DNA of 64,000 bases. Origin: Orobanche coerulescens. Lineage: Eukaryota; Streptophyta; Magnoliopsida; Lamiales; Orobanchaceae. The notes under the pieces are model-generated. The model saw only the letters and a list, made by a program, of their open reading frames with translations, was not told the DNA's origin and did no database searches. Below are positions 35,281 to 47,249 of the stretch, piece after piece. The stretch lies in NCBI GenBank assembly GCA_033398695.1, contig CM065811.1, positions 74,962,001 through 75,026,000 of the forward strand. Reading direction: 5' to 3'. How positions within the stretch are numbered: the stretch's first letter is position 1; each line of letters starts with the position of its first letter. The position numbers were made by a program, and so were the translations under genes.

Positions 35281-35466
35281 TGGCATATCATGAACGAACC
35301 ATTTTTACGGCATTCATAGATATATTGTTGGCATGTAATGAACGAACCGTTTTGACGGCATTCCTACATGTATCGGCGTATGAGGTGAACGAACCGTTTC
35401 TACGGCATTCACATACGTAACGGTGTATGAGGTGAACGAACCGTTTCTACGGCATTCACATACGTC
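35281..35466. repeat. Four tandem ~47-bp units in gypsy C 5' LTR
   Basis: Each unit holds GAACGAACCGTTTCTACGGC or a close variant, followed by ATTC and a TACGT-type word. The AACGAACCGTTT core is itself partly palindromic. The array recurs in the 3' LTR at about 42162-42343. Confidence 0.9.
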
Positions 35467-36002
35467 TTATGAGATTTTAGCTATTCCGGAATACTAGTCT
35501 TGAATTGATGAATTGACAGTTACATTTGCTTTATTGTCGAGGAGTATTGTGTTTCATATTGATATACTTGCACTAGCTATTCGACGGCTAACCCCTTTAT
35601 GGGGGAAATACGTTTCATGTATTTCAGGTTCCAGGAGGTCGGACAGGCAGGTATCGGGTCGGCACGAAGATGGTGGGCAAGTGTGATACTGTGTCTTTCT
35701 TCCAGTTATGTTTGAAGTTTCCCGTTCAGTGTTGTTGTACCGGATTGGCTTTTGAATACTCGAGTATTGTTTTCCCTTTTCCTTGGAGTTCCGGCCTGTG
35801 TTTGCCGAAGTATTGATTCGAGTTGTGATGTTTGTGAATACATTGGTTATGTTTCGAATACCTTTGTATTGTTTTTCATTCCATTGTGTGTAGACCTTAT
35901 CGGTCAAATTTTATGGTTCCACGTATGTTTAGCCTTGTGGGTCCCACGGCGGGGCTTACGGCGCTGTAATATCCCTGAATAACTTGGGGGTGTTACAGAA
36001 TA

Positions 36003-36014
36003 TGGTATCAGAGC
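36003..36014 (+). promoter_or_regulatory. Primer-binding site of gypsy C
   Basis: TGGTATCAGAGC is an exact initiator-Met tRNA match, five bases after the LTR. Confidence 0.95.
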
Positions 36015-36240
36015 TTAGGTCTATGGATACCTAGGCTGTAGGTCTTTTGGGTCGAATGAGTTGTCAATTGTCCACAGTATCACTACTCTGCCATCATCAC
36101 AGTGTGACCGGTACTTGTAAGACCTCTTACTCTTCTAATGCTTCCTTATTCGTTATGCTTCTTCTATGGATATTCTTGAGAATCGATCACCTTAATGTCG
36201 TGCGTTGAATTGTACTTACGTACCTTGTGTGTTCTTCAGT

Positions 36241-37600
36241 ATGTCAGCTGGTAGGGGCCGTGGCCGTGGTCGTGGCCGTGGACGAGGAAGGGGTCGTGGC
36301 GCGGCCGTTTCCATCAGTTCAGTTGCGGGGTCGACCAACCCCAGTTTGTCTAACTCGGTGCATCCCGACACCGAGAGTCAGCACGACCAGTCAGACGGCC
36401 AGGGGAACAACGTAGACGTTGGAGTGGCGAATGCACTTCAACAATTGGCTACTCAGATGACCATTTTAGCCCAAACTGTTCAACTGAATAACCCGAACCC
36501 AAACACGGATGCCTTGCTTCAGAATGTAATCCGTATGCACCCTCCACAGTTTGGCGGTGCCATGCACTGCTAGCCGGGAAGATCAAGCTAGCGGAATTGA
36601 GAAGATTTTCAAGCGGTTGATTGCCCCGAGGTGAGGAAAGTACCCATTGCTCAGTATTTCCTCTCTAAGGAGGCCGAGACTTGGTGGAAGGTCATCCAGC
36701 CACAGGATCGTATTGCCTCGTGGGATGAATTTATGGAGCTCTTGGAGGCCGAGTTTTGTCCTTGGCCTGCGAGAGAGCCGAATCCGAGCCTTCTTCGAGG
36801 CTAAACCACAAGATATTCCGTTTCGCAGCGATCGTGGAGTATAACCAACAATTGATCCATGTGAAGGATCAAGTGCGTACGAGCGTGATAAGATCCGTTA
36901 TTTTGATATGCGGATGAATTTGGACTTACGGTACATGGCCGGATTTGCTTGTACCACACCGAAAGAGTATCAGACGAGCTTTAGCCCATGATATGTTGAA
37001 CCCGACAATGATACCGTTGAAAACCGAAGAAGCGTAAAGTAGGGAAATTTTTCGGATCTAAGGGGGCAACTTTGAAGTCGCAGACGACTAACCGCTTTGC
37101 CGGACAAATCGTCACGTTCTAATAAAGGGAAGAGGGGTTACCGTCCCACTCCGGTACCTCAAATCGCACCGTGACTTGCTATAATTGTGGTCGCCTGTGC
37201 CACTTTAGTTCGAATGCTACTTTCCACTATTAAAGTGTCACACGTGCGGTCGATGGGGCATAGAGCGGTTTATTGTTTCGAGCCGAACAGACTTTGGACA
37301 CTCAAGCCGCCCCAACACCCTTGATCAAGGTGTTAATCAGCGGCAATCTTTTGGTCAACCTCGGCAATTTTGGCGGTGGACTGGGGTCGGGTCGAACGCC
37401 GGAGGGGGAACTCTAGCGTCGGTTCGGTGCAACCACGAGTTTATGAGATGCGTCGAATGCATTTAACCCGATGCGGCGGTGGCTTCAGTACCATCCATAT
37501 TCTATCCTATCCAGTGTACTTTTTAATTCGGGTGCTACACATTCATTTATTTCCTTGAGTGTGTACGCCGTCAATATAACTTGTTTAATCGCTTGCGATC
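36241..37600 (+). pseudogene. gag and protease start of gypsy C, heavily frameshifted
   Basis: It starts MSAGRGRGRGRG at 36241 and is open to 36573, where a stop follows the conserved MHPPQFGG motif. Further gag homology appears in alternating frames: VPIAQYFLSKEAETWW (about 36640) and FRSDRGVxYNQQLIHVKDQ (about 36830). One clear zinc knuckle remnant (about 37180) follows, then a protease remnant around 37500 (SGATHSF-like). At least six indels are needed to follow it. Gag of this copy is dead. Confidence 0.75.
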
Positions 37601-37633
37601 CCTTTATCGTGAGACTCGCCAGCGGATAGGATT

Positions 37634-40600
37634 ATGGGGAATCGGGAGATTAGAGATTTTCCGGTGGTTATATCCGGTATGGAATGGTTATCGAATTTAA
37701 TTGTAGTTGATATGGAAGGCGAGGACGTAATCCTCGGCGAGGATTGGCTTAATAATCACCAGGCGATTATGAATTACCGTACCAAAGTTATCACCATGAT
37801 GACTAAAGACGGATCTGAGTACTCATTTTTGGGACATAAGTCGGGCCAATCCAAGTTACTTATCAGTGCCATGAAGGCCGTAAAACTTTTAAATAAAAGA
37901 TGTACGGGCTATTGGTGTTATGCTTTGAAAACGGAAGGAAATGAAATCGATTTCTCTTCGATTCCGGTTGTTAGTGAGTACCCCGATGTTTTCCCGGATG
38001 ACCTCCCGGGATTACCACCAGATCGAGAGATAGAATTTACCGTGGACTTAGAGCCAGATGCGGCTCCGATTTCTAAAGCACCTTACCGGATGGCACCTTC
38101 CGAAATGCAAGAATTGAAGACTCAGTTGGGAGAACTTTTGGAAAGAGGGTACATCAGACCGAGCGCTTCGCCTTGGGGCGCGCCTGTTCTTTTCGTGAGG
38201 AAGAAAGATGGTTCACTAAGTTTGTGCATCGACTACCGTGAGCTGAATAAAGTAACCATCAAAAACAAGTATCCTTTGCCTCGTATAGACGATTTATTTG
38301 ATCAATTGCAAGGGGCTGCAGTTTTCTCGAAAATTGATTTAAGATCCGGGTATTATCAACTCAGGGTGAGGGAGTCCGACGTTCCGAAGACGGCGTTCCG
38401 GACGAGATATGGGCATTATGAATTTGTAGTTATGCCTTTTGGGTTGACAAATGCGCCGGCAGTATTCATGCAATTAATGAATAAAATATTCATCGAGTAC
38501 CTCGACAGGTGTGTAGTCGTCTTTATTGACGACATCTTAATCTATTCTCGAGATAAGGAGGAACATGCCCGACACTTGCGTTTAGTCTTAGACATTTTGA
38601 GAACCGAGCACCTCTATGCAAAATTCTCGAAATGTGAGTTTTGGTTGGAAGAAGTTATGTTTCTCGGCCATGTGATTTCGGCCGAAGGGGTTCGTGTAGA
38701 CCCGCAGAAGATCGAGGCAGTGCTAGATTGGGCACCACCTAAAAATGTTAAGGAGGTTCGTAGCTTTTTGGGCCTTGCTGGGTATTACCGTCGGTTTGTC
38801 AAGGGGTTCTCGAAACTCGCTCGACCGCTTACGAAATTACTCCAGAAGACCGAAAAGTTTGTTTGGACGGATGAGAGACAGCAGAGCTTCGATGAACTAA
38901 AGAGACGATTGACTTCAGCGCCGATTCTAACTTTACTGCATGGTAGCGAGGGCTTTGCAGTCTACAGTGACGCTTCGGGTCAAGGCCTGGGCTGTGTTCT
39001 TATGCAGCAGGATAAGACAATAGCTTTTGCGTCACGACAACTAAAGCCTTATGAGATGAATTATCCTACTCACGATTTAGAGTTGGCCGCAATTGTCTTC
39101 GCACTCAAGATTTGGCGGCATTATTTGTATGGTTCACCGTGCCAGATTTATACCGATCACAAGAGCATGAAGTATATTTTCAGCCAGAAGGAGCTGAATA
39201 TGAGACAGAGACGTTGGCTAGAGTTGATAAAGGATTATGATCTGGAAATTCTTTACCACCCCGGGAAAGCCAATGTCGTTGCGGATGCTTTGAGTCGCAA
39301 ATCGGCATCTATTCAAATGCTCGAGGTTCTTACATCCCAGACGAAAATTCGTCAAGATCTAATTGAGCAAGGGATAGAAATTTGGCTTCAACGAGTACAG
39401 GGACAGTTGTGTACTCTCGAAATTACTTCGTCCTTAGTTGACGACATCAAAGGGAAGCAGTGGAGTGACCCGATGATTTCTCAACTGAAGGAAGATGTGA
39501 TTAAAGGAAAAGCTCCTGGCTTTATGGTACATGAGGATAGTATACTGAGATTTCAGGGCAGACTTTGCGTTCCGAATGATTTAGAGTTGAGACAGAGAAT
39601 CCTCCGAGAAGCCCATGCTACGCCTTACTCAATCCACCCCGGGACGAGTAAGATGTACAACGACTTGAAGCGAAATTTTTGGTGGAATAACATGAAGAAG
39701 GATGTTACGGAGTTTGTATTACGGTGCTTGACGTGTCAACAAGTCAAGATCGAACATCAACGACCGGCGGGGTTGTTGAAACCACTTCCCATTCCCGAGT
39801 GGAAGTGGGAAGATATCTCAATGGATTTTATCACTGGCATGCCGAGAACTCGGACTGGAATGAATATGATTTGGGTAATTATCGATCGATTGACCAAGTC
39901 TGCACACTTTTTGGGTATTAAGGATACTTGGGGACCGGATAGATTGGCTCGAACCTTTATCGCTGAGATCGTGAGGTTACATGGTGCCCCCAAGACCATT
40001 GTTTCTGATCGAGACGGCCGTTTCGTATCGCATTTTTGGCAGGCCGTTCATCGTGCTGCAGTGCGAGTTGAGATTGAGCACTTCCTTTCATCCTCAGTCG
40101 GACGGTCAGACAGAGAGGACGATTCAGACGTTGGAAGATATGTTGCGGGCGTGTGCCTTAGACTGGAGTAATGATTGGGAGCTTCACTTGCCGTTGATCG
40201 AGTTTGCTTACAATAATAGTTGGCATACGTCGATCAAAACGGCACCCTTCGAGGCACTCTATGGTAGGCGATGTAGGTCGCCATTATGTTGGGACGAGGC
40301 TTCTGAGCTAGTTGGGACGGAACCGGATATGTTATTGGAGACCAAGGAAAAGATTTCTATTATACGAGATTGATTACTGACTGCCCAGAGTCGTCAGAAA
40401 TCTTACGCCGATACTCGTCGTCGACCCTTGGAGTTCGAAGTGGGGGATCATGTTTTGCTCAAAGTATCGCCGACCAGAGGAGTTTTCCGCTTCGGGAAAA
40501 AGGGAAAACTCAGTCCAAGGTATATCGGACCTTTCGAGATTTTGGACAGAGTTGGAGATTTAGCTTATCGCTTGGCGTTGCCTCCAGCTTTGAGTCACGT

Positions 40601-40862
40601 CCATAGTGTTTTTCATGTGTCCCAGTTGAGGAAGTACGTACCGGATCCGAGCCACATTATCGACTACAGTGAGATTGACGTAGCCGAGGATATTACCTTT
40701 CCGGAGAAACCCGTGAAGATTCTTGAGCGCCGTGAGAAACAACTTCGGCATAAGACCATTCCACTGGTTAAAGTGCAATGGTCGAGGCATGGAGTCGAAG
40801 AGGCGACTTGGGAGACGGAAGAGAAGATGCGGGTGGAATACCCCGAACTATTTATTTCTTAA
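37634..40862 (+). pseudogene. pol of gypsy C, nearly intact
   Basis: A single frame from 37634 to 40056 carries the end of protease, RT ([12 protein letters not shown] at about 38515), RNase H ([12 protein letters not shown]), the zinc-binding part of integrase and the first half of the integrase core ([17 protein letters not shown]). A frameshift near 40057 moves homology to the frame with [19 protein letters not shown] at 40372 interrupts just before the LLTAQSRQKSYAD segment. The chromodomain-like C-terminus (VKVQWSRHGVEEATWE) ends at 40862 (TAA), 24 bases before the polypurine tract. Only two lesions, against many in gag. Confidence 0.88.
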
Positions 40863-40885
40863 GTTTCGGGACGAAACTTCTTTTT

Positions 40886-40897
40886 AGAGGGAGAGAA
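40886..40897 (+). other. Polypurine tract of gypsy C
   Basis: AGAGGGAGAGAA directly abuts the 3' LTR start (TGTAAT at 40898), the expected plus-strand primer site. Confidence 0.85.
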
Positions 40898-42874
40898 TGT
40901 AATACCCGGTCGAAAGTTATGTCATTTCAAACCTCTTCATGTTCTTCGAATCGTGATTTGTTGAGCGAACCCTTGTAATCATTGCTTGGAACCACCGTTT
41001 TGGGGTTTCCGTACTTCTAATTCGTGTTATTGTTGCCCAGACATTGAATCCTATTACTTTTATTCTCTTCCCGGGCCATTTTCCATCATTTTAGGACCCG
41101 AAGGGGGTGTGAGCCGCGGCACAAGGAGCGTGCGCCGCGGCACACACATTTTCTAAACCTGGCCGAGCGGATCAGACGGGTGCCGCGGCACTGCCGCAGC
41201 AGTCTGCGCACACCTGCCGAGTCTGCCGCGGCACACCTAGCCGAGCTGCGGCACACTTGTGTTGCATCCTCGGCCCAAAAACCGCTGTGCCGGTGCCGCG
41301 GACACACTGGTGAGCCGCGGCACCTGCCGAAACACAGGAGCAATTTTTAGGCCTGTGCCGCGGCACACCTGGGCTGAGCCGCGGCACACAATGCGGTCAA
41401 CTGCATAATTCGGCTTTTTAAGCGAGATTTCAGCCATTTCCTCCATTTCCTTCTTCCACCGGCGCGAGAGAGAGAGTTTGAGGGAGGAGTTTTCTCACAT
41501 CTATCACTTGTGTGTTGTAGATTTACCACTTTCACTCGGTTGGGAAGCCCGGATAGTCGATCTAACGCGTATTCCTTGGATCATAGAGCTTGGATATTCA
41601 AGAGGTAATTTCTTCGACATCTTGACTTCTCGATTTTGTGTGGGTATTGACATTTTGGATGATAAAATCATGGTGTATGATGTGATATATGCGTGATTAT
41701 GGACATGTTTGAGTATTCATCGGATTATTGAAAGATTATTCAAGGACACTTTGAATTTTGTGTTGGATTTTGGGGGTTTTCGTAGATTCGTCCGTTTTAT
41801 CCGATTGAAGCTTGAGAACCTTGAGATTTTGATATATCTATACCGTATGAGTGTTTTCTTCCGATTTTACGGGTTGGATTGTGCCGTTTTCGGACTTGTG
41901 GGAGTTTGGGCGTTTTCCCAACCTTTAGTTGTTCACCCGTATATTTTCTTGAATCGTAGACGAGTTTCGGGAGTCTCTTCGTGTAATTTGAGTATGGATA
42001 ATTAATTGTCATATTCCTTGCGAATCGTTTAGGTGCCGGAAGCGCGTTCCTAGACCTACCGAACTCATACCTTTCCTCCGTTCGATTTCTCGATGTCTCA
42101 AAGGCAAGTATATATTTATGATTGTACGTTCTCGACTTTGAAAGTAAGAAATATTGATGGCATATCATGAACGAACTGTTTTTACGGCATTCATAGATAT
42201 ATTGTTGGCATGTAATGAACGAACCGTTTTGACGGCATTCCTACATGTATCGGCGTATGAGGTGAACGAACCGTTTCTACGGCATTCACATACGTAACGG
42301 CGTATGAGGTGAACGAACCGTTTCTACGGCATTCACATACGTCTTATGAGATTTTAGCTATTCCGGAATACTAGTCTTGAATTGATGAATTGACGGTTAC
42401 ATTTACTTTATTGTCGAGGAGTATTGTGTTTCATATTGATATACTTGCACTAGCTATTCGACGGCTAACCCCTTTATGGGGGAAATACGTTTCATGTATT
42501 TCAGGTTCCAGGAGGTCGGACAGGCAGGTATCGGGTCGGCACGAAGATGGTGGGCAAGTGTGATACTGTGTCTTTCTTCCAGTTATGTTTGGAGTTTCCC
42601 GTTCAGTGTTGTTGTACCGGATTGGCTTTTGAATACTCGAGTATTGTTTTCCCTTTTCCTTGGTGTTCCGGCCTGTGTTTGCCGAAGTATTGATTCGAGT
42701 TGTGATGTTTGTGAATACATTGGTTATGTTCCGAATACCTTTGTATTGTTTTTCATTCCATTGTGTGTAGACCTTATCGGTCAAATTTTATGGTTCCACG
42801 TATGTTTAGCCTTGTGGGTCCCACGGCGGGGCTTACGGCGCTGTAATATCCCTGAATAACTTGGGGGTGTTACA
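40898..42874 (+). repeat. 3' LTR of gypsy C
   Basis: The LTR is 1977 bp. It matches the 5' LTR nearly base for base from 41400 to the end, and over the first about 190 bases. The palindrome array in between (41112-41395) has diverged strongly in number, spacing and sequence. Confidence 0.95.
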
Positions 42875-44164
42875 CATTAGTGGGTTGGTAAAGAAGAGAT
42901 CTTCTAGTGCTATTGATATGATGCGTCCCCAGCTAGGAGACCCGCAGAGTGAGCTTCTCTTGCTTCGATCTTGCATGGGTATTGCTAAACTTTTTTTTTG
43001 CTTGAGGACGTGTCAACCCGTATATGTGGAGGAGGCTGCTATGCTTTTTGACAAAGGATTGCGTGAGGCGATCGAGGATACGGTAGTTTGTAGAGGTCCC
43101 TTCTTTGGGGATCTCCAGTGGCGACTTCCTCTTTACCTGGTGGTTTGGGGCTATATTCGGCGGTAGAGGCTTCATCTTATGCCTTTGTGGCCTCGAGGGC
43201 CCAATCTTGGGTGCTTCAGGACCACATCTTACGCAGCAGTGGTGTATCTGATATGAATTATGATTATGATTGTGCTTTGACTTGTCTTCGTGATATGATT
43301 CCAAATTTTGACTTTGGCAGTTTCACTAAAAAGGACACCGCCCCCACTAAAGCCCAACACACATTGGCGAGTGCTCTTTTTAGCAAGATTGTCCAGGACA
43401 TGGAAGTTCATTTTGAGATGACTGTTAGACAAAAAGCCGTTTTTGAGTGTCTGCGTGCACCACATGCTCAAGAATTTCTCCTTGCCATCCCTATAGATGG
43501 TCTCGGTCAACATATGTCGCCGATTGAGTATCGCACTATCCTTAAATATCGCCTCATGATCCCTATTTTTCCGGTTGATGAAATTTTCCCAGTTTGTCAC
43601 AAAGCTTGTTTGGATTCTTTCGGAGAGCATGCAGTTCATTGTAGAGAGCTTCCGGGGTTCAAATACCGACACGATTTGGTTAGGGACGTTTTTTTTGACA
43701 TATTCAGGCGGGCTGGGATTTCAGTTAAGAAAGAAGCACCTGTGAATTTCTTGACTGACCCGATGGAAGGAAGATCGACACTTAGACCAGCTGACATTTT
43801 GGTCTTTGGATGGATAGGAGGGAAACATGCTTGTGTAGATCTAACGGGGGTGTCTCCACTTGTGGGATTGGGAAATCATGCTTTTATGGCAGGTCAGGCT
43901 GCTTTGAAAGCCACTTCATGTAAAGTAACCAAACACGAGAAAGCGTGCCTTGATAACCAACACGCGTTTATATCTTTTGCATTTGATACATTTGGCTTCC
44001 TTGCACCTGAGGCTGTGGAGCTGCTCCAAAGAGTCCAACGGGTTATGCATGGCAATGTTACGATCCCAAGGTCTCTGGATGTAGTTTTTAAAAGACTAAA
44101 TTTTGCTATTCAAAAAGGGCTAGTGGCGCAGCTTGTTGCCCGCTTGCCCGTCATTTCAGTGTAA
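42875..44164 (+). pseudogene. Reverse-transcriptase-domain gene, piece 3 of 3 (C-terminal part)
   Basis: After the duplicated CATTA the coding resumes. The frame to 43130 has EEAAMLFDKGLREAIEDTV and GPFFGDLQWRL. A small indel then shifts to the frame GGLGLYSAVEASSYAFVAS, which stays open to a TAA at 44162-44164. That frame contains RQKAVFECLRAPHAQEFLL, HVHCRELPGFKYRHD-like (…HAVHCRELPGFKYRHDLVRD, about 43640) and GGKHACVDLTGVSPLVG near the end. The long C-terminal region is typical of the plant RT-domain family and includes a His/Cys pattern (C-K-A-C...H-A-V-H-C) that could bind zinc (inference). This was one gene; the two gypsy elements and internal lesions make it a pseudogene. Confidence 0.85.
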
Positions 44165-45279
44165 AATTTAAATAACATTTGTTTTGTGCATTCACCTTAA
44201 TTCTTCAAAATCTTTCACATGCATCCATCAAATCTTCAAATTATAATTGTAGAGAGAGGAAGAGCGAGGAGCAAGAGAGCAAATTATAATTGTAGAGAGA
44301 GGAAGAGCGAGGGAGCAAGAGAGATGAATAAAGATGTTGGTTCATTGGGGGGTTAATTACATAATAAGAGAGCAAAAGAGAGAACTAGATAGGGAGATTT
44401 GTTGTGAGAGAGATTTGTTGACATTTGGAAGAGAGTAAAGAGAGACTAGAGAGAGATTTGTTTTTTTTTTTTGGTAGAAGCTAGAGAGAGATTTGTTGAG
44501 AAAGAGATTTGTTCACATTTGGCCTTGATTATAGGGTCGGTCGGTTGGGGCTATTTAATTGGGTTTAAAGATCATAAGATTTTGGGCTTAAAATGGTTTA
44601 AATGATTGATAGAAATATATGCGCCAGAGGTATATAGATCGAGCCGAGCTTTTTCGAATCCTTCGGCTCGGTTCGCTGAATATCAATATTAAAAGTTCGT
44701 TTCTATGTTTGAACCTCCGAGCCAAGTCTCGAGCCGAACTATTTCGAGCCGAATACCACGAGTCGTACGGAACTTTCGGGTTCATTTACATCTCTAAAAT
44801 GGATACTGTTGTAGAAGAATATAAGGGTTTTGATACTATTTAAAAAATATTGGGGATTTGACGCCTATAAAAAATTGCAGGAAATTTGGTGCAATTCAAC
44901 CTAAAGCTAATGCTATTAGTTCCTTTTAGACAAAACTAACCCTAACGCAGTATGTAACTTTTATATAATTTATAGGGACTTTGGTGCCATTGAAAAATAT
45001 AAAAAATTTTGATGTCTATATAGAAAGTTGAAGAGTTTAATGCAGTTAACCATTTTCTTCTTCAATTATTCGATTTGATTCTTTTTCTTCCCTTTTTTTT
45101 TCTTTTCCTCGTTATTTTATACACCCTTGCCCTCTTCCTCATCAGGGCCAGGGGTGGATCCACTCATATGTCATTTATCATTCTTTTTTTTTTACTGAGA
45201 ATTCTTTCACAAATTACCAAAACGTAAAAAAAAAAGGTGGCAGTGAATTTCAGGACAATAAGGCAATAGATCGCTAGAA
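44165..45279. other. Non-coding region with GA-rich tandem and relic repeats
   Basis: No gene seen. 44238-44323 is a tandem pair of 43-bp units, within GAGAGA-rich sequence that continues to 44515. 44630-44765 is rich in GAGCCGAAC / CTCGAGCC words, and 44850-44905 resembles 22960-23010 in inverted orientation. 45060-45290 is T-rich and A-rich sequence with no signal. Confidence 0.5.
44238..44323. repeat. Tandem pair of 43-bp purine-rich units
   Basis: Two copies of AAATTATAATTGTAGAGAGA followed by GGAAGAGCGAG-GAGCAAGAGAG differ by one inserted G. They belong to a longer GA-rich tract. Confidence 0.9.
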
Positions 45280-45288
45280 TTAAATAAA

Positions 45289-47240
45289 GGGAAAACTACA
45301 TTTATTGTCCTAACGTAAGGATCTTTTTACGTCCGTGTCCTAACCTAAGCATAATTGTAAATTGCCATATAACGTATTCAAAATTTTAATGTCCGTGTCC
45401 TAATGACCGGAATCCGGCCAATTTGCCTATGTGGCACACCGGAAATGTGATGTGGCTTGATTACATCATTTTAATAAAATAAAATTGGCCACATCAGCTC
45501 CAAATCATCACGTATCACTTAAAAAAATTAAAAAATTAAAATATTATAAAATAAAATTGAAAAAGTAAAAATATAAAATACAATTGTAAAATAAAATTAT
45601 AAAATTAAAAAAATATTAAAAATTATAAAAATTTTAAATGTGGTCAATTAAAATTTTATAATTTTATAATTTTTTAAAATTAAAATTATAAAATAAAATT
45701 GTAAGAGAAAATTATCAAATTGGTCCCGTATGTGGGACCAATTGGCCAAAAAATCCCATATGTCTTCGGCGGACCAAAAAACCCCACATCTCCCCCCTGC
45801 TTTAGCCAATTTAGTCCTCTGTCGCCGGCCGGGCCACCAGAGCTGACGTGGACGACACGTGGCTCACACGTAGCCAAAAAATATAAAAAATCTAAAATAT
45901 TTAAAAACATAAATTTAAAAAAATTTAAAAGAAAAATAAAAAATTTTAAATCTAAAATTTTTTTAAAAAAATATAAAAACATAAAAAATATAAAAAAAAT
46001 TAAAAAATTTAAAAAATCTAAAAAAAATTAAAGAATCTAAAAAATCGTAAATTTTTTTAAAAAAAATTAGAACCTTAGGTAATTATTTTTAATTCTGAAA
46101 TATTAGTATAAATATATTAGAATTTTTTATTTTATTTTTAATTTTATAATTCTGAAAAGAATTTTTTTCAGAATTTTTATTTTTTAATTCAAAAGATTAA
46201 TTTTATAATTCTGAATTTTTTTTTGAAAAAAAATTATATTTTTTTTTAATTTTATAATTCTAAAAAAAATCTTTTTAATTTCTGAAAAAAATGAGAAAAT
46301 TATCGAAACGACCTTTTTCAGAATCTTTTCAGAAATTAAAAAGACTCATTTTTCAGAATTATAAAATTAAAAAAAATATTTTTTTTCAAAAATTAAAAGA
46401 TTAAATTTTTTTTTCAGAATTATAAAATTAATCTTTTGAATTAAAAAGATTTTTTTTCTGAAAAAAATCTTTTCAGAATTATAAAATTAAATAATAAATA
46501 AAAAATTCTAATATATTTATATTAATATTTCATAATTAAAAATATTTACATAAGGTTCTATTATTAAATTAAATTAAAAATTAAATTTTTTTAGATTTGT
46601 TATATTATTTAGGTTTTTATATATTTTTTTAAATTTTTTTAGATATTAAATTTTTTAAATTTTTTTATATTTTTTAAATTTTTTTAAATTTAGGTTTTTT
46701 AATATTCCTGATTTTTTAATTTTTTTAGATTTTTTATATTATTTGGGTTTTTATATATTTTTTTGAATTATAAAATAAAATTGACCACATTTACAATATT
46801 TATAATTTTTTAATTATATAATTTTAGTTTACAGTTTTATTTTATAATTTTAATTTTAAAAAATTATAAAATTTATAAAATTTTAATTGACCACATTTAA
46901 AATTTTTATAATTTTTAACATTTTTTTAATTTTATAATTTTATTTTACAATTGTATTTTATAGTTTTACTTTTTCAATTTTATTTTATAATATTTTAATT
47001 TTTTAATTTTTTTAAGTGATAAGTGATGATTTGGAGCTGATGTGGCCAATTTTATTTTATTAAAATGATGTAATCAATGGCGTCACATTTCCGTGTCTTG
47101 TAGGCAAATTGGCGGATTAGGTCGTTAGACACACGGACATTAAAATTTTGAATACGTTATATGACAATTTGCAATTATGCTTAGGTTAGGATACAGACGT
47201 AAAAAGATCCATACGTTAGGACAATAAATGTAGTTTTCCC
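45289..47240. mobile_element. Fold-back Mutator-type element, 1952 bp, with long inverted ends
   Basis: The terminal sequence GGGAAAACTACATTTATTGT at the left recurs as the complement at the right end. Similarity continues for about 420 bases per arm (45289-45710 and about 46812-47240), with roughly one mismatch in 13 over the first 80 bases. A 9-bp duplication TTAAATAAA lies at 45280-45288 and 47241-47249. The interior (45710-46812) is extremely AT-rich. It contains a second inverted pair (about 46069-46140 and 46495-46563, both around AGAACCTTA and ATATATTAGAATTTTTTAT) centred near 46310, so nearly the whole element can form one hairpin. It has no transposase. A possible nested insertion starts near 45705 (GAGAAAATTATCAAATTGGTCCC). 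Confidence 0.88.
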
Positions 47241-47249
47241 TTAAATAAA

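Larger units (their letters stand above)
34031..35997 (+). repeat. 5' LTR of gypsy C
   Basis: The LTR is 1967 bp. Its promoter side carries the palindrome array (34245-34500). The 3' side has four tandem copies of a 45-50-bp unit at 35281-35466. It shares the end GGCGCTGTAATATCCCTGAATA with A and B. Confidence 0.95.
34031..42874 (+). mobile_element. Complete Ty3/gypsy chromovirus 'C' (Tekay/Del-like)
   Basis: The element is 8844 bp. LTRs at 34031-35997 and 40898-42874 start TGTAATACCCGG and end GGGGGTGTTACA, with duplication CATTA (34026-34030 and 42875-42879). The PBS TGGTATCAGAGC is at 36003-36014 and the polypurine tract AGAGGGAGAGAA at 40886-40897. gag is badly degenerate; pol is nearly intact. 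The LTRs agree closely except in the GTGCCGCGGCAC-rich segment. Confidence 0.95.

Noticed and set aside
35281..35466. CRISPR-like array of four similar units
   Set aside because: The units are a direct tandem repeat within an LTR, duplicated in the other LTR, in a plant genome; there are no unique spacers.
45720..46031. Open frame beginning VPYVGPIGQKIPYVFGG
   Set aside because: It lies inside the AT-rich core of the fold-back element and becomes a Lys/Ile-rich run; no homologous protein is evident.
45289..47240. Assembly fold-back artefact
   Set aside because: Arms differ at several percent and the element has a clean 9-bp duplication, so it is a genuine transposon.
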